A stretch of DNA of 64,000 nt from Halocatena salina (GTDB taxonomy: Archaea > Halobacteriota > Halobacteria > Halobacteriales > Haloarculaceae). Each line of letters begins with the position of its first letter. The stretch's first letter is position 1. The position numbers and the translations under genes are program-made. The notes below the pieces were generated by a model. It ran no database searches and was not told the origin of the DNA. It worked only from the letters and a program-made list of their open reading frames with translations. Shown here one piece after another: positions 1 to 9,592 of this stretch. The DNA lies in contig NZ_CP096021.1 in the NCBI RefSeq assembly GCF_023115355.1, forward strand, positions 351,307 to 415,306, written 5' to 3'.

Positions 1-201
1 GTTTCCGATACGCTTTGTGAGTGTCGCGGGCGAAAGTGCTTCGCGCCCGCTCTCATCAGTAGGATCGTTCGTGCCCATTTCGACCACCCGATGTACGTTC
101 GTCTCGTGAATGTCTTTTCTGGTCCCCCTCAGACCCGATGATCATACGTTCTGAGACGAGCATACTCGGGCAAGCCGAGAAGACGACGAGACCGAGCGTA
201 G

Positions 202-1905
202 CTAGTGCCCGTGTCCATGCCCGCCCATCGAATGTCCGATCGCCCACGGATACCCGTCCGTTGATGTGTGAACAGTATCGGAATCGTGCTCGTGTTCCTC
301 ATCGATGTCACGATCTGACGACGCCGCAATAATATCATCAATCCTTATAATTACGTTCGAAGCCTCCTGAGCGTTTGTGACCGCACGCTGTTTGATCGCT
401 AGTGGCTCCAGCACTCCTGCAGTAATCATATTCCGAACGTCTCCCATTAAGACATCGAGTCCAGCGGTGTGGTCGCCTGCGTGCTGTCGGGTACGGAGAT
501 CGACGAGACTGTCGATCGGATCCATCCCGGCGTTTTTCGCGAGCGTTCGGGGGATGGTCTCGAGTGCGTCAGCGAATGCCATAACGGCCAACTGTGTTCG
601 CCCTCTGACACCCGCGGCGTAATCGCGGAGGTCTGCTGCAAGCATGGCCTCGGTCGCACCACCGCCGGGAAGTACCTCTCTATGTTCTATAGCCAATTCG
701 AGCGCGGCGATGCAATCCTCAAGAATCCGCTTCATCTCGGTAGTAACGTGTTCAGTCCCCCCACGGAGGAGAAGCGAGACCTGCTTGGAATCTGGGCCAC
801 CTGTAACGATCACCAGCTCCAGATCGCCGACCTGTCGACGCTCAACGACCTCCGCGAAGCCGGTGTCGGCGGTGGTGAGAAGGTCGATCGACCCCACATG
901 CCGGGCGCCGGTTGCGCGCCCGAGTTTGAGCAGTTCGTCCTTCCGCGTTCGCTCGACCGCGAGGACGTTCTCACGTGCGAGGAGATGCCGGATCGGATCG
1001 TCAATGCTCTTCTGACAGAACACGACATCCGTGCCAGCGTCTTCAATCGTTGTGACACACTCCTCGTACACCTGATCCTCGTATTCGAGCAACGCCGAGC
1101 GTCGTTCGGGATCATCGAAGCTGACCGTCCCGAGTCCAGTGGCTGTCTCGACTGTCAGTTGGGAATCGATGAGCGCAATCGTAGCGTCTTCGATTCGTTG
1201 TGGAAACGCTGTGTCTGGCGACACCATAGATGTCGAGGAACGCTCCGTATCGATCACCAGTCCATCGATGACTTCTGAATCGCGAGAACTGCCGCCGGCG
1301 ACGGCCTGTTGGGTGATGTTCCGACGATCGACGATCCCATCACGCTCGATCGCCTGCACCGCTCTGACAGCGAGGTCGGCGAGAAACCGGGCATCGTGAT
1401 CGTCCCACTTGCCCGTAATGACTGTCTGAGCGATCTCTCGGAGCTGGTCGGGATCATCAGCGTCAATTCCGATCGTGGCTTGCCGCAGGGTTTCACACGC
1501 GCGCTTGGTTGCCAAGTGATAGCCATCAGAGATAGTGGTGGGATGAAGCCCCTGTTCGATGAGATCTGCTGCATTCCCAAGTAGTTCGCCCGTCAAGAGT
1601 ACAGCAGTCGTGGTTCCATCGCCCATCGCGTCCTCCTGAGTTTCGGCCACACGAACTACCATCTCAGCGATCGGATGATCGATATCCATCCGGTCAAGAA
1701 TACTCGCTCCATCATTCGTGACGACAATCTTCCCGTCCGAAGTGAGTAGCATCTTGTCCATACTCTTCGGCCCGAGTGTGGTCCGAATCGTCTCGGCGAG
1801 TGCCTGTCCTGCGGAGAAATTGGCGTGTTGGGCGTCTACACCTTGGAGACGTTCGGCGTCCTCGTTCACTGCCGGAAACAGTTGTTGGATGCTACCTCTC
1901 CTCAT
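202..1905 (-). CDS. Thermosome subunit (group II chaperonin)
   Basis: This is a subunit of the archaeal cytosolic chaperonin, an ATP-driven double-ring folding machine. The 567-residue product carries the equatorial-domain nucleotide motifs in family order: TLGPK at residues 43-47, VTNDGASIL at 62-70 and the phosphate-binding loop GDGTTT at 95-100. A GGGATE motif follows in the second half, as is usual for the family. The C-terminus is acidic and ends in a Gly/His/Met-rich tail, typical of thermosomes. An AT-rich TATA-like box (1940-1949, read leftward) lies about 39 nt before the start codon, which would give a short leader. Haloarchaea usually have two or three paralogous subunits; I cannot say which this is. 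No operon partner is visible. The family call is secure. Confidence 0.95.
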   Translation of the reverse strand: MRRGSIQQLFPAVNEDAERLQGVDAQHANFSAGQALAETIRTTLGPKSMDKMLLTSDGKIVVTNDGASILDRMDIDHPIAEMVVRVAETQEDAMGDGTTTAVLLTGELLGNAADLIEQGLHPTTISDGYHLATKRACETLRQATIGIDADDPDQLREIAQTVITGKWDDHDARFLADLAVRAVQAIERDGIVDRRNITQQAVAGGSSRDSEVIDGLVIDTERSSTSMVSPDTAFPQRIEDATIALIDSQLTVETATGLGTVSFDDPERRSALLEYEDQVYEECVTTIEDAGTDVVFCQKSIDDPIRHLLARENVLAVERTRKDELLKLGRATGARHVGSIDLLTTADTGFAEVVERRQVGDLELVIVTGGPDSKQVSLLLRGGTEHVTTEMKRILEDCIAALELAIEHREVLPGGGATEAMLAADLRDYAAGVRGRTQLAVMAFADALETIPRTLAKNAGMDPIDSLVDLRTRQHAGDHTAGLDVLMGDVRNMITAGVLEPLAIKQRAVTNAQEASNVIIRIDDIIAASSDRDIDEEHEHDSDTVHTSTDGYPWAIGHSMGGHGHGH

Positions 1906-1997
1906 TGCAATCTCGTTCTACTACAACGACGGCACCTCATAAAAATATACCTCGTAATCGGCCCACCATCCTCCGGTTGAACGGTACACCACACACA

Positions 1998-2050
1998 TCA
2001 CCCACACCAATCATAATATTTTAATTCCATTATGATGATAAAGTGGGTGT
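1998..2050. other. Imperfect inverted repeat in a 483-bp gap between thermosome and DHH genes
   Basis: The gap 1906-2388 has no convincing gene. It contains a two-part inverted repeat: cacccac (1999-2005) pairs with gtgggtg (2043-2049), and tcataat (2011-2017) pairs with attatga (2029-2035). It lies roughly 95 nt upstream of the thermosome start. It could be a regulatory site for that gene or a structure in its leader region. A role is inference only. Confidence 0.35.
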
Positions 2051-2388
2051 GGTATGAATTGGTGTAGTACGTTACTGTAGGACATGAAAAGCAACAATCA
2101 TAGGGGGAAGGGATGAACGACGTCACTCCACACCGTCCTCGGAATGGGATTATTGTTTGTCGGCGCGGTACTGATCGTAAACAGCATCGGTTGCTTGGGA
2201 AGATAAGCAGTCGTAATATGGCAGTAACAACCCCCAAGAATTATGAGTCCTGTCCACTTTTTTCTGTAGTAATGTCATTCGATCCCGACCGTGTGACGAC
2301 GATTACGTTCGATTCGCACAGCGTCTATTCATGACTGATTACAGATGGTATAGATGATTCTAATCTAATACTACAACAATCATATCAA

Positions 2389-3396
2389 TTAGACACCATT
2401 AGGGTGTAAGGCAGTAAAGAACCGTTCTGCGATGTTGGTAAACAGTAGATCGTACAGGGGCCCATCGTCCGAGAGCGTATCCCCGAAGATCCCGAGTGGA
2501 ATCTGTGCCCCAGCCATATCTCGATGCCCGCCAGCGCTTCCGACGTCATCGAACGCATCAGCGAGGACCTCACCGAGATGGAGCTGCGGATCGATGGAGC
2601 GGGCGCTGAGTCGCACAGTATCCTCAACAACACCTTCGACAAGCACTGTGTCCACCCCTTCGAGATGTAACAGATAATCGGCTGCCTGAGGAAGCGCATC
2701 GGCCTCCGTCGTCCGTCCGACGCTAGTCACAAGTCGTGAGCCTCGTACCTCACGGCGGCGAATCGCCTCACTGATCGCATCGAGCGTCGCGGGCGTGTAC
2801 GCTGCGCTGTAGAGTTGGTCGATCAGTTCGCTGTCGACATATGGGTGAATGAACGAAGCGGCATTGTATTCGCGTATCGTCGGCGATCGTGCGTGATCAA
2901 GCCGCTCTCGATGGAGCGCGAAGAGCAACGCGGAGGCAACCGTAGTAGATGGATCAAGATTCAACTCCTTGAGATAGTCGATCACGATCGTCGCCGTTGC
3001 ACCGTAGTCCGGGCGTCGATCGACGAATCCAGCATCAGAAGTATCACTCACAGCGTGATGATCGATAATGATCTCAATAGAAAATTCGGAGGGATGGGGA
3101 AACTCCGGATCAAGTTGTGAATGGTCGACGAGCGCCAGCGATGAGTACTCGGAAATCGATGGAACAGCGGATGGATGATGGAGTGGAATATTGAGTAAAT
3201 TAATGAACGCTCTATTCTGTTGGTGAGATACTTCCCCACAATATAATAATTTAGTATTGGATACACCTTCGCTGGATGCGATCTCTTCCAATGCGAGTGC
3301 ACTTGCGATACAGTCGGGATCCGGATTCGCGTGGTTGACGATCGCAAGTGAATCACACTGCTGAAGTCGTGTAAGTAATTGATTGGTCTGCTCCAT
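2389..3396 (-). CDS. DHH-family phosphoesterase (RecJ-like / nanoRNase type)
   Basis: The 335-residue protein has the DHH phosphoesterase layout. A first metal motif NHANPDPDC lies at residues 21-29 (His22, Asp26, Asp28). A second Asp-His motif (LVDHS) lies near residue 90 and the hallmark Asp-His-His (IIDHH) near 110. A DHHA1-type Gly-rich motif (SAGGHRDMAG) sits near the C-terminus. Members hydrolyse short oligonucleotides, pAp or cyclic dinucleotides with Mn2+; the length fits the short nanoRNase/pAp-phosphatase group better than full-length RecJ. The exact substrate cannot be read from sequence. The gene is single, on the same strand as the thermosome gene but separated from it by a long gap. 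Confidence 0.85.
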   Translation of the reverse strand: MEQTNQLLTRLQQCDSLAIVNHANPDPDCIASALALEEIASSEGVSNTKLLYCGEVSHQQNRAFINLLNIPLHHPSAVPSISEYSSLALVDHSQLDPEFPHPSEFSIEIIIDHHAVSDTSDAGFVDRRPDYGATATIVIDYLKELNLDPSTTVASALLFALHRERLDHARSPTIREYNAASFIHPYVDSELIDQLYSAAYTPATLDAISEAIRRREVRGSRLVTSVGRTTEADALPQAADYLLHLEGVDTVLVEGVVEDTVRLSARSIDPQLHLGEVLADAFDDVGSAGGHRDMAGAQIPLGIFGDTLSDDGPLYDLLFTNIAERFFTALHPNGV

Positions 3397-3627
3397 AGCA
3401 AATCACCCCCGTGGAGTATTCCCGGGTATGGCTCGGTTCAGCTCGTTGTTTTATTATTAGTCCACCAACAGTTGAGCTATAGATCCTTACACGCATAGAC
3501 ATTCGCTTGCTCGGTGGAAACTGGATAGAACACAGCACGCAAGATATAGACCGATCTATATATGTAACGCAGATACCCACCCCTAGTCTAATACGCCATA
3601 TATTTAATAAATTTTTATATATGGATA

Positions 3628-4127
3628 ATGTATTCCGGTATGATACTCGATCTAGGTTATTCGGCGCAGTGTCTTCTCAGAGTGCTCGCTGGATTTGGAA
3701 AATATCTGACATCGACAGAGATGTTCATCGGTGATTCCGTGCCCTTCGATGGAGAGCTGACTATCGGGAAGCGTGGTTCGGCTGGGTTCGCTCGACTGTC
3801 CACCTCAGCCAGCCATCGGTATACAAACCGAACGAACTACACCTTTAGATCGGTCAAAACGACGGCGTTAGTAGATTGCGAAACCAGTACCGTATTGGAG
3901 TTCACTGTTCGACGAAGTAGCCACACGACACCCACGTCAAGCGGCAGGAACTCACACGGAATCTCAAACCGACGACAGACCGTTATCACTGACGGTCAGG
4001 GGTCGAGGCCATCTTCTTTGCGCTCAAGCAACGGTACGGTAACGTGCTCCCGGCTCGAACATGGTTCGGACAGTTCCGAGCACTCGTTTTCGAAAGCGAC
4101 TGTGAGAACGTCGAACTTATTTCTTAA
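3628..4127 (+). pseudogene. Decayed IS5-type haloarchaeal transposase
   Basis: The reading frame starting near 3628 contains RYTNRTNYTFRSVKTTALVD, which matches the central part of haloarchaeal IS5-family transposases. Near 3900 the homology moves to another frame: HDTHVKRQELTRNL, then GVEAIFFALKQRYGNVLPAR followed by TWFGQFRALVFE, ending at TAA 4125-4127. Two in-frame stops (around 3917 and 3984) and a missing middle section show the gene is dead. No clear terminal inverted repeats were found. The family assignment is from recalled motif patterns (FFAL(K/R)xRYG...ARTWFGQFRELV), not from a search. Confidence 0.75.
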
Positions 4128-4844
4128 CGATACTGATAACTACGCTACCGAACGTCCCGAACGACCACAGAACGAAAGCAACACGACTCGGCGAACCACC
4201 GCAAGCAATAGCGTGTCGTGGCGCGCTGTCACGGCTGACCTACAGGAGAAGCGCTGAGATCTTTTGCAGAAGCTCTTGGACTACCACCTCCGAAAGTACG
4301 CTAGAAACACTGGAGATGGCGGGTCGTTTCACATGCAACAGTGGTGGGTTCCGGTTCGAAAAACAGGGTATCTCCGTTTGAGCGGGACATCGGGATCGGC
4401 TTACTCATCGACGGACAGGGACGACCGATGACACCTGTACACACCGGATCGCCGTTGTTGTCCGCCCGATAGCGCGAGGATTCCCATATGCAATCGTAGG
4501 AATGTAATCAGCCTGAATACGTAGCTGTTTCTGTGGCTGTTATGTGCTATGTGCTCTATGAACATGTTCATTTGCACCAAGAAGGCAGATCGCTGTCCTG
4601 CGACGCTGGTGTCATTTCAACGTCGATCCGTATGTCGAGGAGGTGGTGACTGACTAACTATTCCTTACCCGAGAGCGTTCCCTTATTCAACGTCCTACGT
4701 TCAAATGGAATTAATATTTGGATATCAATGTCGCGTCTGAATTAGCCTCTAAATTACAATACTGTATACTGGTGTTGTGGGATACGTTGCGTTCTGGGGG
4801 AAGGTTGTATCGGAGAATGATCGACAGCGAGTGATCGCGGAAAA
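4128..4844. other. Gene-poor 0.7-kb stretch
   Basis: No reading frame here looks like a protein in any frame. The sequence directly follows the dead transposase and may be further insertion-sequence debris. The last part (about 4745-4760) is AT-rich and may hold the promoter of the ATP-grasp gene. Confidence 0.4.
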
Positions 4845-4860
4845 CCCCGGAAAAACGGGG
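4845..4860 (+). promoter_or_regulatory. Short GC hairpin just before the ATP-grasp start codon
   Basis: ccccg (4845-4849) and cgggg (4856-4860) form a perfect 5-bp stem around the loop gaaaaa, eight nt before the ATG at 4869. In a transcript with a leader it would sit where a ribosome binds, so it could modulate initiation. This is inference; the stem is short. Confidence 0.35.
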
Positions 4861-4868
4861 AACCAATC

Positions 4869-6185
4869 ATGAAGGTTCTCGTCCTCGACAGCAATGGGCA
4901 GGCGGCCCTCAGCATCGTTCGGTCGCTTGGCAGACACGGCGTCCGTGTTACCGCCGGAACGGATAGACGGTTCGCCCTGGGGCCGATATCGAAGTATGCG
5001 ACGGATGCATACATCCACCCAGATCCGGACGATAACTGCTACGCCTTTCTCGACCATCTTCGAACGCACTTAGCGGACAACGACTACTTCGCGGTCGTTC
5101 CAGCTACGGACAAGACGACAGCGTTGTTGTCCCGACACAAAGCCGACCTCGAACGAACGGGGACGGTCGTCGCTACTGAGGATTGGGAAACCTTCTCGCT
5201 CGTGTATGACAAGGCGAACACGTTCGATCTCGCCGCAACACTCGATGTTCCGATCCCGGCGACGTTTGCTCCGGAGTCGCCGGCCGATCTCGATCGGATC
5301 CGAGATGAACTGTCGTATCCGGCGGTGATCAAATCACGGAGCAAGAGCATATGGACCGAGAACGGGGAACATGAGTTACGCCGCGTCGACGGCTCCCATT
5401 ACGTTCACTCGCCGGATGATCTTTGCTCGACCTACGAAGCGTTTTACACGGCGAACGACGCGTTCGAGGAGTACCCACCGTTGATCCAAGAGTACGTCCC
5501 CGGCGAGACCCAGACCACGGTCGTCTTGGCCGACGAGGGCGAGATTCTCGCACACTTCCAAGAGCGACGGCTCCGAACTGATCCTCCGAGTGGTGGGAAC
5601 TCGACACTGCTCGATGGGGTCCGAAGCCAACGGATGTTCGAGTCCGCTCGGTCGCTGATCGAACGATTGGAGTGGACCGGGCCGGCACAGGTCGAGTTCA
5701 TGAAGCGGCCCGATGGAGAGTTTCGGCTCATCGAGGTTAATGGCCGGTACTGGGGATCGCTCCCACTCGCAATAAACAGCGGGGTTGACTTTCCCTGGTT
5801 GCACTATCGACTGTTGCGCGGCGAGCGTCCAAAGGCGATCGGGAGCTATCGGACGGATGTCGTCCAACGGCGCTTGCTGTACGGCGATCTCAACTGGCTC
5901 CAACACCACCTCGCAGAAGGTGAACTCCGTGCGGTTGGACCGTTCTGCCGGGACTTCGTCGGTCCAAAGCACACATTCGTGTCGATCGATGATCCGTTGC
6001 CTACCGCTATCGCACTCGGACAGATGGTCGAACTTGGCGCCGGATGGATCGGAGAAACGCTTCGACCGAAAACGTCCGAGCTCGGGCAGATGGTTCGCTC
6101 ACACATGACCAGCCACAAGGGCCTATTCGACGGCCGACGCCTCACTGGGATCGTTCATGACGAGCCGAACCGCCCCACATCTTAA
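4869..6185 (+). CDS. ATP-grasp carboxylate-amine ligase family protein
   Basis: The 438-residue protein begins with a pre-ATP-grasp Rossmann-like domain (MKVLVLDSNGQAALSIVRSL) and continues into an ATP-grasp fold. The lid region includes the segment SYPAVIKSRSKS (lysine for ATP) and EYPPLIQEYVPGE. The metal-binding segment near residues 280-300 reads VEFMK...FRLIEVNGRYWGSL, with the Glu-x-Asn expected of the fold. ATP-grasp enzymes join a carboxylate to an amine or thiol through an acyl-phosphate. This carbamoyl-phosphate-synthase-like subgroup is common in haloarchaea without an assigned substrate. The next gene, 92 bp downstream on the same strand, is a sulfatase-fold protein, so the two may act on the same surface polymer or metabolite (inference). 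Confidence 0.85.
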   Translation: MKVLVLDSNGQAALSIVRSLGRHGVRVTAGTDRRFALGPISKYATDAYIHPDPDDNCYAFLDHLRTHLADNDYFAVVPATDKTTALLSRHKADLERTGTVVATEDWETFSLVYDKANTFDLAATLDVPIPATFAPESPADLDRIRDELSYPAVIKSRSKSIWTENGEHELRRVDGSHYVHSPDDLCSTYEAFYTANDAFEEYPPLIQEYVPGETQTTVVLADEGEILAHFQERRLRTDPPSGGNSTLLDGVRSQRMFESARSLIERLEWTGPAQVEFMKRPDGEFRLIEVNGRYWGSLPLAINSGVDFPWLHYRLLRGERPKAIGSYRTDVVQRRLLYGDLNWLQHHLAEGELRAVGPFCRDFVGPKHTFVSIDDPLPTAIALGQMVELGAGWIGETLRPKTSELGQMVRSHMTSHKGLFDGRRLTGIVHDEPNRPTS

Positions 6186-6277
6186 TTAGAAGAGTCGTTT
6201 CAGCTTCGCGCCGTAAGCGCACGACAGCGCAACTCAGTCTGGAATTGGCGACCGAACATGCCACACCAACACCCCCA

Positions 6278-7684
6278 ATGACGAACATCATCTGGATCAC
6301 GATCGAAAGTACTCGGGCGGACCACACGTCGCTCCACGGCTACGATCGAGACACGACGCCGAATCTCCGACGCATCGCTGACTTAGATACCAGCCGATCG
6401 TTTTCACAGTGTATGAGTCACGGGATCTGGACGCGTTCGTCGATCGCATCGCTTCTCACTGGAACCTGGCCTTCCCGTCACCGGGCAGGGATGGACAGCG
6501 AACGAATCCCTGCCAGTCTGAAGACCGTTCCTGAACTACTGAGCGCGGAAGGGTATCACACTGCTGCTATTTCTCCGAACGCTAATTTGAGTTCGGCGAC
6601 TGACCTCAACCGCGGGTTCGACGATTTCGTCTGGCTCGATAAGTCGACTATTCTTGATGAAGTGAGCAAAACGACTATCCTTAAAAATCTGGTCAACATC
6701 AGGACCCATGGAGGTGGGGTGACGAGCGACACGAGGCGGCACAATACGGGATATATGATGGAAGAGATGGCCAAGCGGCGGCTTCGATCGTTTACGAACT
6801 CGAATGAACCGTTTTTTCTGTACTTGCACTTTGGCGACCCGCACCACCCGTATTACCCGCCGCTTCCGACACTGAAACGAGAGGCCAACCGTCTTAGCCT
6901 CACTCCGAAAGAAGCCGGAGAGCTCGCCCTCCATCATCATTCCCACATCGATGAACTCATCGCGCAGGGATGCCCGTACACGGAAGGGGAATGGAGAACG
7001 CTCACAGCATTGTACGACGGAGTTATTGAATACGCCGACAGGCTCGTCGGAGAACTCTTCGACTACACCACAGCACTGAATCTCGACGATACGATCGTCG
7101 TCATCACGGCCGATCATGGTGAGTCATTCGGAGAACAGGGACTACTCGGGCACAGAATCGGCGTGCATGATGGACTTATCCATGTTCCACTCGTTATATA
7201 TGGTTCGGAGGAGGCGCTAAACTACGAGGGGGATATGATACAGCATATCGACGTCATGCAGACGCTCCTCAAAGAGATCGGCTCCGATATCAGTCAGTTT
7301 CAGGGAATCGATCTCAGCACCGAGATACGAACGCACACCATCACACAGCGGGGTGCACGTCGCTGTCAAAAGCTCCTCGACATCTATCGGGACCGTAATC
7401 CTGAGTTCGATGTCGCACGGTACCACCCTGGAACACTTACCGTCATTCGAACAGCCGAATTTAAATATTTGAAGGGTGACAACAGCTCCAAACTCATCCG
7501 GTTACCGGATGAAAACACGGACGTGACCGCTCACTATGACGGGGTTACCCAACGACTCGACAAGAAACTAACTCGATGGTTGGAGAGCGACGGAACGCCG
7601 ATCACCGAATCCGAATCAGTCGACGGAGCGTTCACCGAAGCGATGCGCGAGCAACTTACCGATCTCGGCTACTTTGTCGACTGA
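6278..7684 (+). CDS. Sulfatase / alkaline-phosphatase-superfamily hydrolase
   Basis: The product is 468 residues from the ATG at 6278, which places the conserved NIIWITIESTRADH (first metal-binding Asp) at the N-terminus. An upstream TTG at 6245 would add an atypical 11-residue extension. The nucleophile region reads SHGIWTRSSIASLLTGTWPS: it lacks the Cys/Ser-x-Pro-x-Arg formylglycine motif and instead has a Thr. Phosphotransferase-type members of the superfamily use Thr at this position. The second metal site ITADHGESFGEQGLLGH is intact. It is therefore more likely a phosphoesterase or phosphoglycerol-type transferase than a true sulfatase. It follows the ATP-grasp gene and probably shares its transcript. 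Confidence 0.85.
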   Translation: MTNIIWITIESTRADHTSLHGYDRDTTPNLRRIADLDTSRSFSQCMSHGIWTRSSIASLLTGTWPSRHRAGMDSERIPASLKTVPELLSAEGYHTAAISPNANLSSATDLNRGFDDFVWLDKSTILDEVSKTTILKNLVNIRTHGGGVTSDTRRHNTGYMMEEMAKRRLRSFTNSNEPFFLYLHFGDPHHPYYPPLPTLKREANRLSLTPKEAGELALHHHSHIDELIAQGCPYTEGEWRTLTALYDGVIEYADRLVGELFDYTTALNLDDTIVVITADHGESFGEQGLLGHRIGVHDGLIHVPLVIYGSEEALNYEGDMIQHIDVMQTLLKEIGSDISQFQGIDLSTEIRTHTITQRGARRCQKLLDIYRDRNPEFDVARYHPGTLTVIRTAEFKYLKGDNSSKLIRLPDENTDVTAHYDGVTQRLDKKLTRWLESDGTPITESESVDGAFTEAMREQLTDLGYFVD

Positions 7685-7969
7685 TACCGTAGCTGTGACA
7701 ATCGTGCCCCGCTCGGAGAAACGATTACGATCGTGATAGCCACACGACAAACACGGCTGCTATCGCTGTAAAACGGTCCTAGAGATGGTCTGTACATGAA
7801 AATGAAACGTGGAAATCGTACTGGTTGGAATCGGCAACGGTAAAAAACAGCGTGAGTTCCTGTCTCTGCTGATGGATGGCTGCTACTTTAGCAGTGTTCT
7901 CGGGTCTATGACGGGATCGAAGACACTCCCATCTATCCAACATCAAATACTGTAACTAGAATAATAATG
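7685..7969. other. 285-bp intergenic region upstream of nikR
   Basis: No gene is visible. The right-hand end becomes AT-rich and leads into the nikR promoter. Nothing else is recognisable. Confidence 0.4.
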
Positions 7970-7979
7970 TTTAATAATA
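7970..7979 (+). promoter_or_regulatory. TATA box for the first nikR gene
   Basis: The AT-rich box tttaataata lies about 26 nt before the ATG at 8000. That is the spacing expected when the transcript begins at the start codon. It therefore supports the ATG at 8000 over an upstream ATG at 7967, which overlaps the box itself. A neighbouring aataataatg repeat could take part in autoregulation, but this is inference. Confidence 0.55.
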
Positions 7980-7999
7980 CCCGACCACTAGATTGCTAT

Positions 8000-8428
8000 A
8001 TGAGTGTTGTCAGCGTCTCGATGCCTGAAGCGTTGCTTGAACGAATTGATCAGTTTGCGGATGACCACGGTTACACCGGTCGGAGTGAGGTTCTCCGTGA
8101 AGCGAGCCGTAATCTGCTTGGTGAGTTCGAAGATAAGAAACTCGAGGATCGTGATTTACTGGGTGTCGTCACGGTCGTATTCGACTACGAGACAACGAGT
8201 GTCGAGGAAAAAATGATGCGCCTCCGGCACGAGCACGAGGAGATCGTTACCTCGAACTTCCATAGTCACGGCGGTAGCCATCACTGTATGGAGCTATTCG
8301 TCCTTGAAGGATCGCTCGAAGATATCTCCACATTTGTGGGGAAAGTTCGAGCCACAAAAGACACACTCACCATAGATTATTCGGTGCTGCCTGTCGATGA
8401 TTTCGGACCGCTCGCCGACATAAACTGA
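8000..8428 (+). CDS. nikR: NikR-type nickel-responsive regulator, copy 1
   Basis: This 142-residue protein has an N-terminal ribbon-helix-helix DNA-binding domain ([34 protein letters not shown]) and a C-terminal ACT-like metal-binding domain. The four nickel ligands of E. coli NikR (His76, His87, His89, Cys95) have counterparts at His77, His88, His90 and Cys96, in the segment [10 protein letters not shown]. NikR tetramers repress nickel-uptake genes when nickel is replete. The gene lies directly upstream of an ABC transporter operon (8561-11210), which is the likely target. The start follows from the TATA box position and from alignment with the second intact NikR here (14688-15119). Confidence 0.93.
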   Translation: MSVVSVSMPEALLERIDQFADDHGYTGRSEVLREASRNLLGEFEDKKLEDRDLLGVVTVVFDYETTSVEEKMMRLRHEHEEIVTSNFHSHGGSHHCMELFVLEGSLEDISTFVGKVRATKDTLTIDYSVLPVDDFGPLADIN

Positions 8429-8525
8429 TTCTATCGTCGGTTCGTAGATGTAGCTGAGATCAACATCTAGTACTCTCCATCTGGAGATTTCAGATGATAT
8501 TAACAACCCACCCCTGAATCGCAGA

Positions 8526-8538
8526 GATTATTATAATC
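8526..8538 (+). promoter_or_regulatory. Palindromic TATA/operator element before the NitT/TauT-type operon
   Basis: GATTATTATAATC is a perfect palindrome centred about 29 nt before the ATG at 8561. It overlaps the place where the TATA box of a leaderless transcript should be. A repressor dimer bound here would block TBP, so it is a natural candidate operator for the adjacent NikR. The regulator link is inference. Confidence 0.5.
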
Positions 8539-8560
8539 TACACCAATATTAGCAACACCG

Positions 8561-9592
8561 ATGAATCATATTACACGACGGAGGATGCTCCGAGATGTCG
8601 GCGCAACTGCTGTCATTGCTCCGGGTCTCACCGGTTGTCTCGGCCGGAGTGATGGAAAATCGCTTGACTCCATCACAGTCGCCTACGTTCCGATCTATCC
8701 GAATATGCAACACTATGTAATGGAGGAAGTAGGATATTACAACGACATACCGACTGATGTCACTGTCGAGCGCTTCAGCGCTGGTCCAAACGTCGTGAAG
8801 GCGTTCGCTAGCGGTGATGTCGACGTTGCAATGTTCGGCATCACTCCAGCAATGGTACTTGTCGACAAGGGCACTGAAGCGGGCGTCCTCGCAGCGAACT
8901 CCCGGAACGGGTTTAAGATCATGGCAACGAGTTCAGTTATTGACTTGTACAAACAGAAGGGACCTGCCGCATTCGAGCAATTTGAGGAGGAACACGATCG
9001 GAAGATTCGATTTGGTGTACCACCGGATGGAAGCGTCCCAGATGTCGTCCTACGGTACTGGATTCAGGAAGACCTCGGGGTAGGTGAGATGGAGTCCGTC
9101 ATCCACAAGTCGAACGTTCCGCCAGCACAGGCAGTTCAGGCGATCCAGTCGGGAGATATCGATGCAACGATCATCCAAGAGCCGTTTGCGACAATCATCA
9201 ACCAAGACGACGGGTTCGGCGAACTCACGTGGTCCGGTACTATCCTAGAGAGTCATCCAGTAACGGTGCTGTTCGCGAATCAGCGGGTTATCGACGCGAG
9301 CGATGTCTCACGGTCGCTGGTAGAACAGCACATAGCAGCGACCGAGTTTACAGCGGGCTCACCGGATGCATCAGCCAGTCACGCTGCATCGATTATTGGA
9401 TCTGGTGTGAATGAAGCCCTCGCCAAGGCTGCCATGGAGTCGCGTGCGTCTGATTTCCTCTCGAATCCCCATTCGATCACCGACCAAGCGGTGACGATGG
9501 GCGAGTTCGTCGCGAACGTTGGAAACATCTCCGGTTCGGTTGCGGCGAAGGACCTGTTCGCCTTCGAAGCCTACGACGCGGTCCAATCATGA
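8561..9592 (+). CDS. ABC transporter substrate-binding lipoprotein (NitT/TauT-like)
   Basis: The 343-residue precursor has a Tat-like N-terminus (ITRRRMLRDVGATAVIAPG) and a lipobox (LTGC) that would anchor it outside the membrane. The mature part has features of the SsuA/TauA/NrtA family (ITVAYVPIYPNM, PTDVTVERFSAGPNVVKAFASGDVD split over residues 63-88, then AVQAIQSGDIDATIIQEPFA). Family members bind sulfonates, nitrate, thiamine precursors and similar small molecules. Here the gene sits between two NikR-like genes and runs into a permease with a 4-bp overlap. A nickel, cobalt or metal-chelate substrate is therefore plausible (inference from context). The family assignment is secure; the substrate is not. 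Confidence 0.88.
   Translation: MNHITRRRMLRDVGATAVIAPGLTGCLGRSDGKSLDSITVAYVPIYPNMQHYVMEEVGYYNDIPTDVTVERFSAGPNVVKAFASGDVDVAMFGITPAMVLVDKGTEAGVLAANSRNGFKIMATSSVIDLYKQKGPAAFEQFEEEHDRKIRFGVPPDGSVPDVVLRYWIQEDLGVGEMESVIHKSNVPPAQAVQAIQSGDIDATIIQEPFATIINQDDGFGELTWSGTILESHPVTVLFANQRVIDASDVSRSLVEQHIAATEFTAGSPDASASHAASIIGSGVNEALAKAAMESRASDFLSNPHSITDQAVTMGEFVANVGNISGSVAAKDLFAFEAYDAVQS

Noticed and set aside
469..1278. Long open frame (269 codons) opposite the thermosome gene
   Set aside because: It is the antisense shadow of a strongly conserved gene; its product has no motif and its codons mirror those of the chaperonin.
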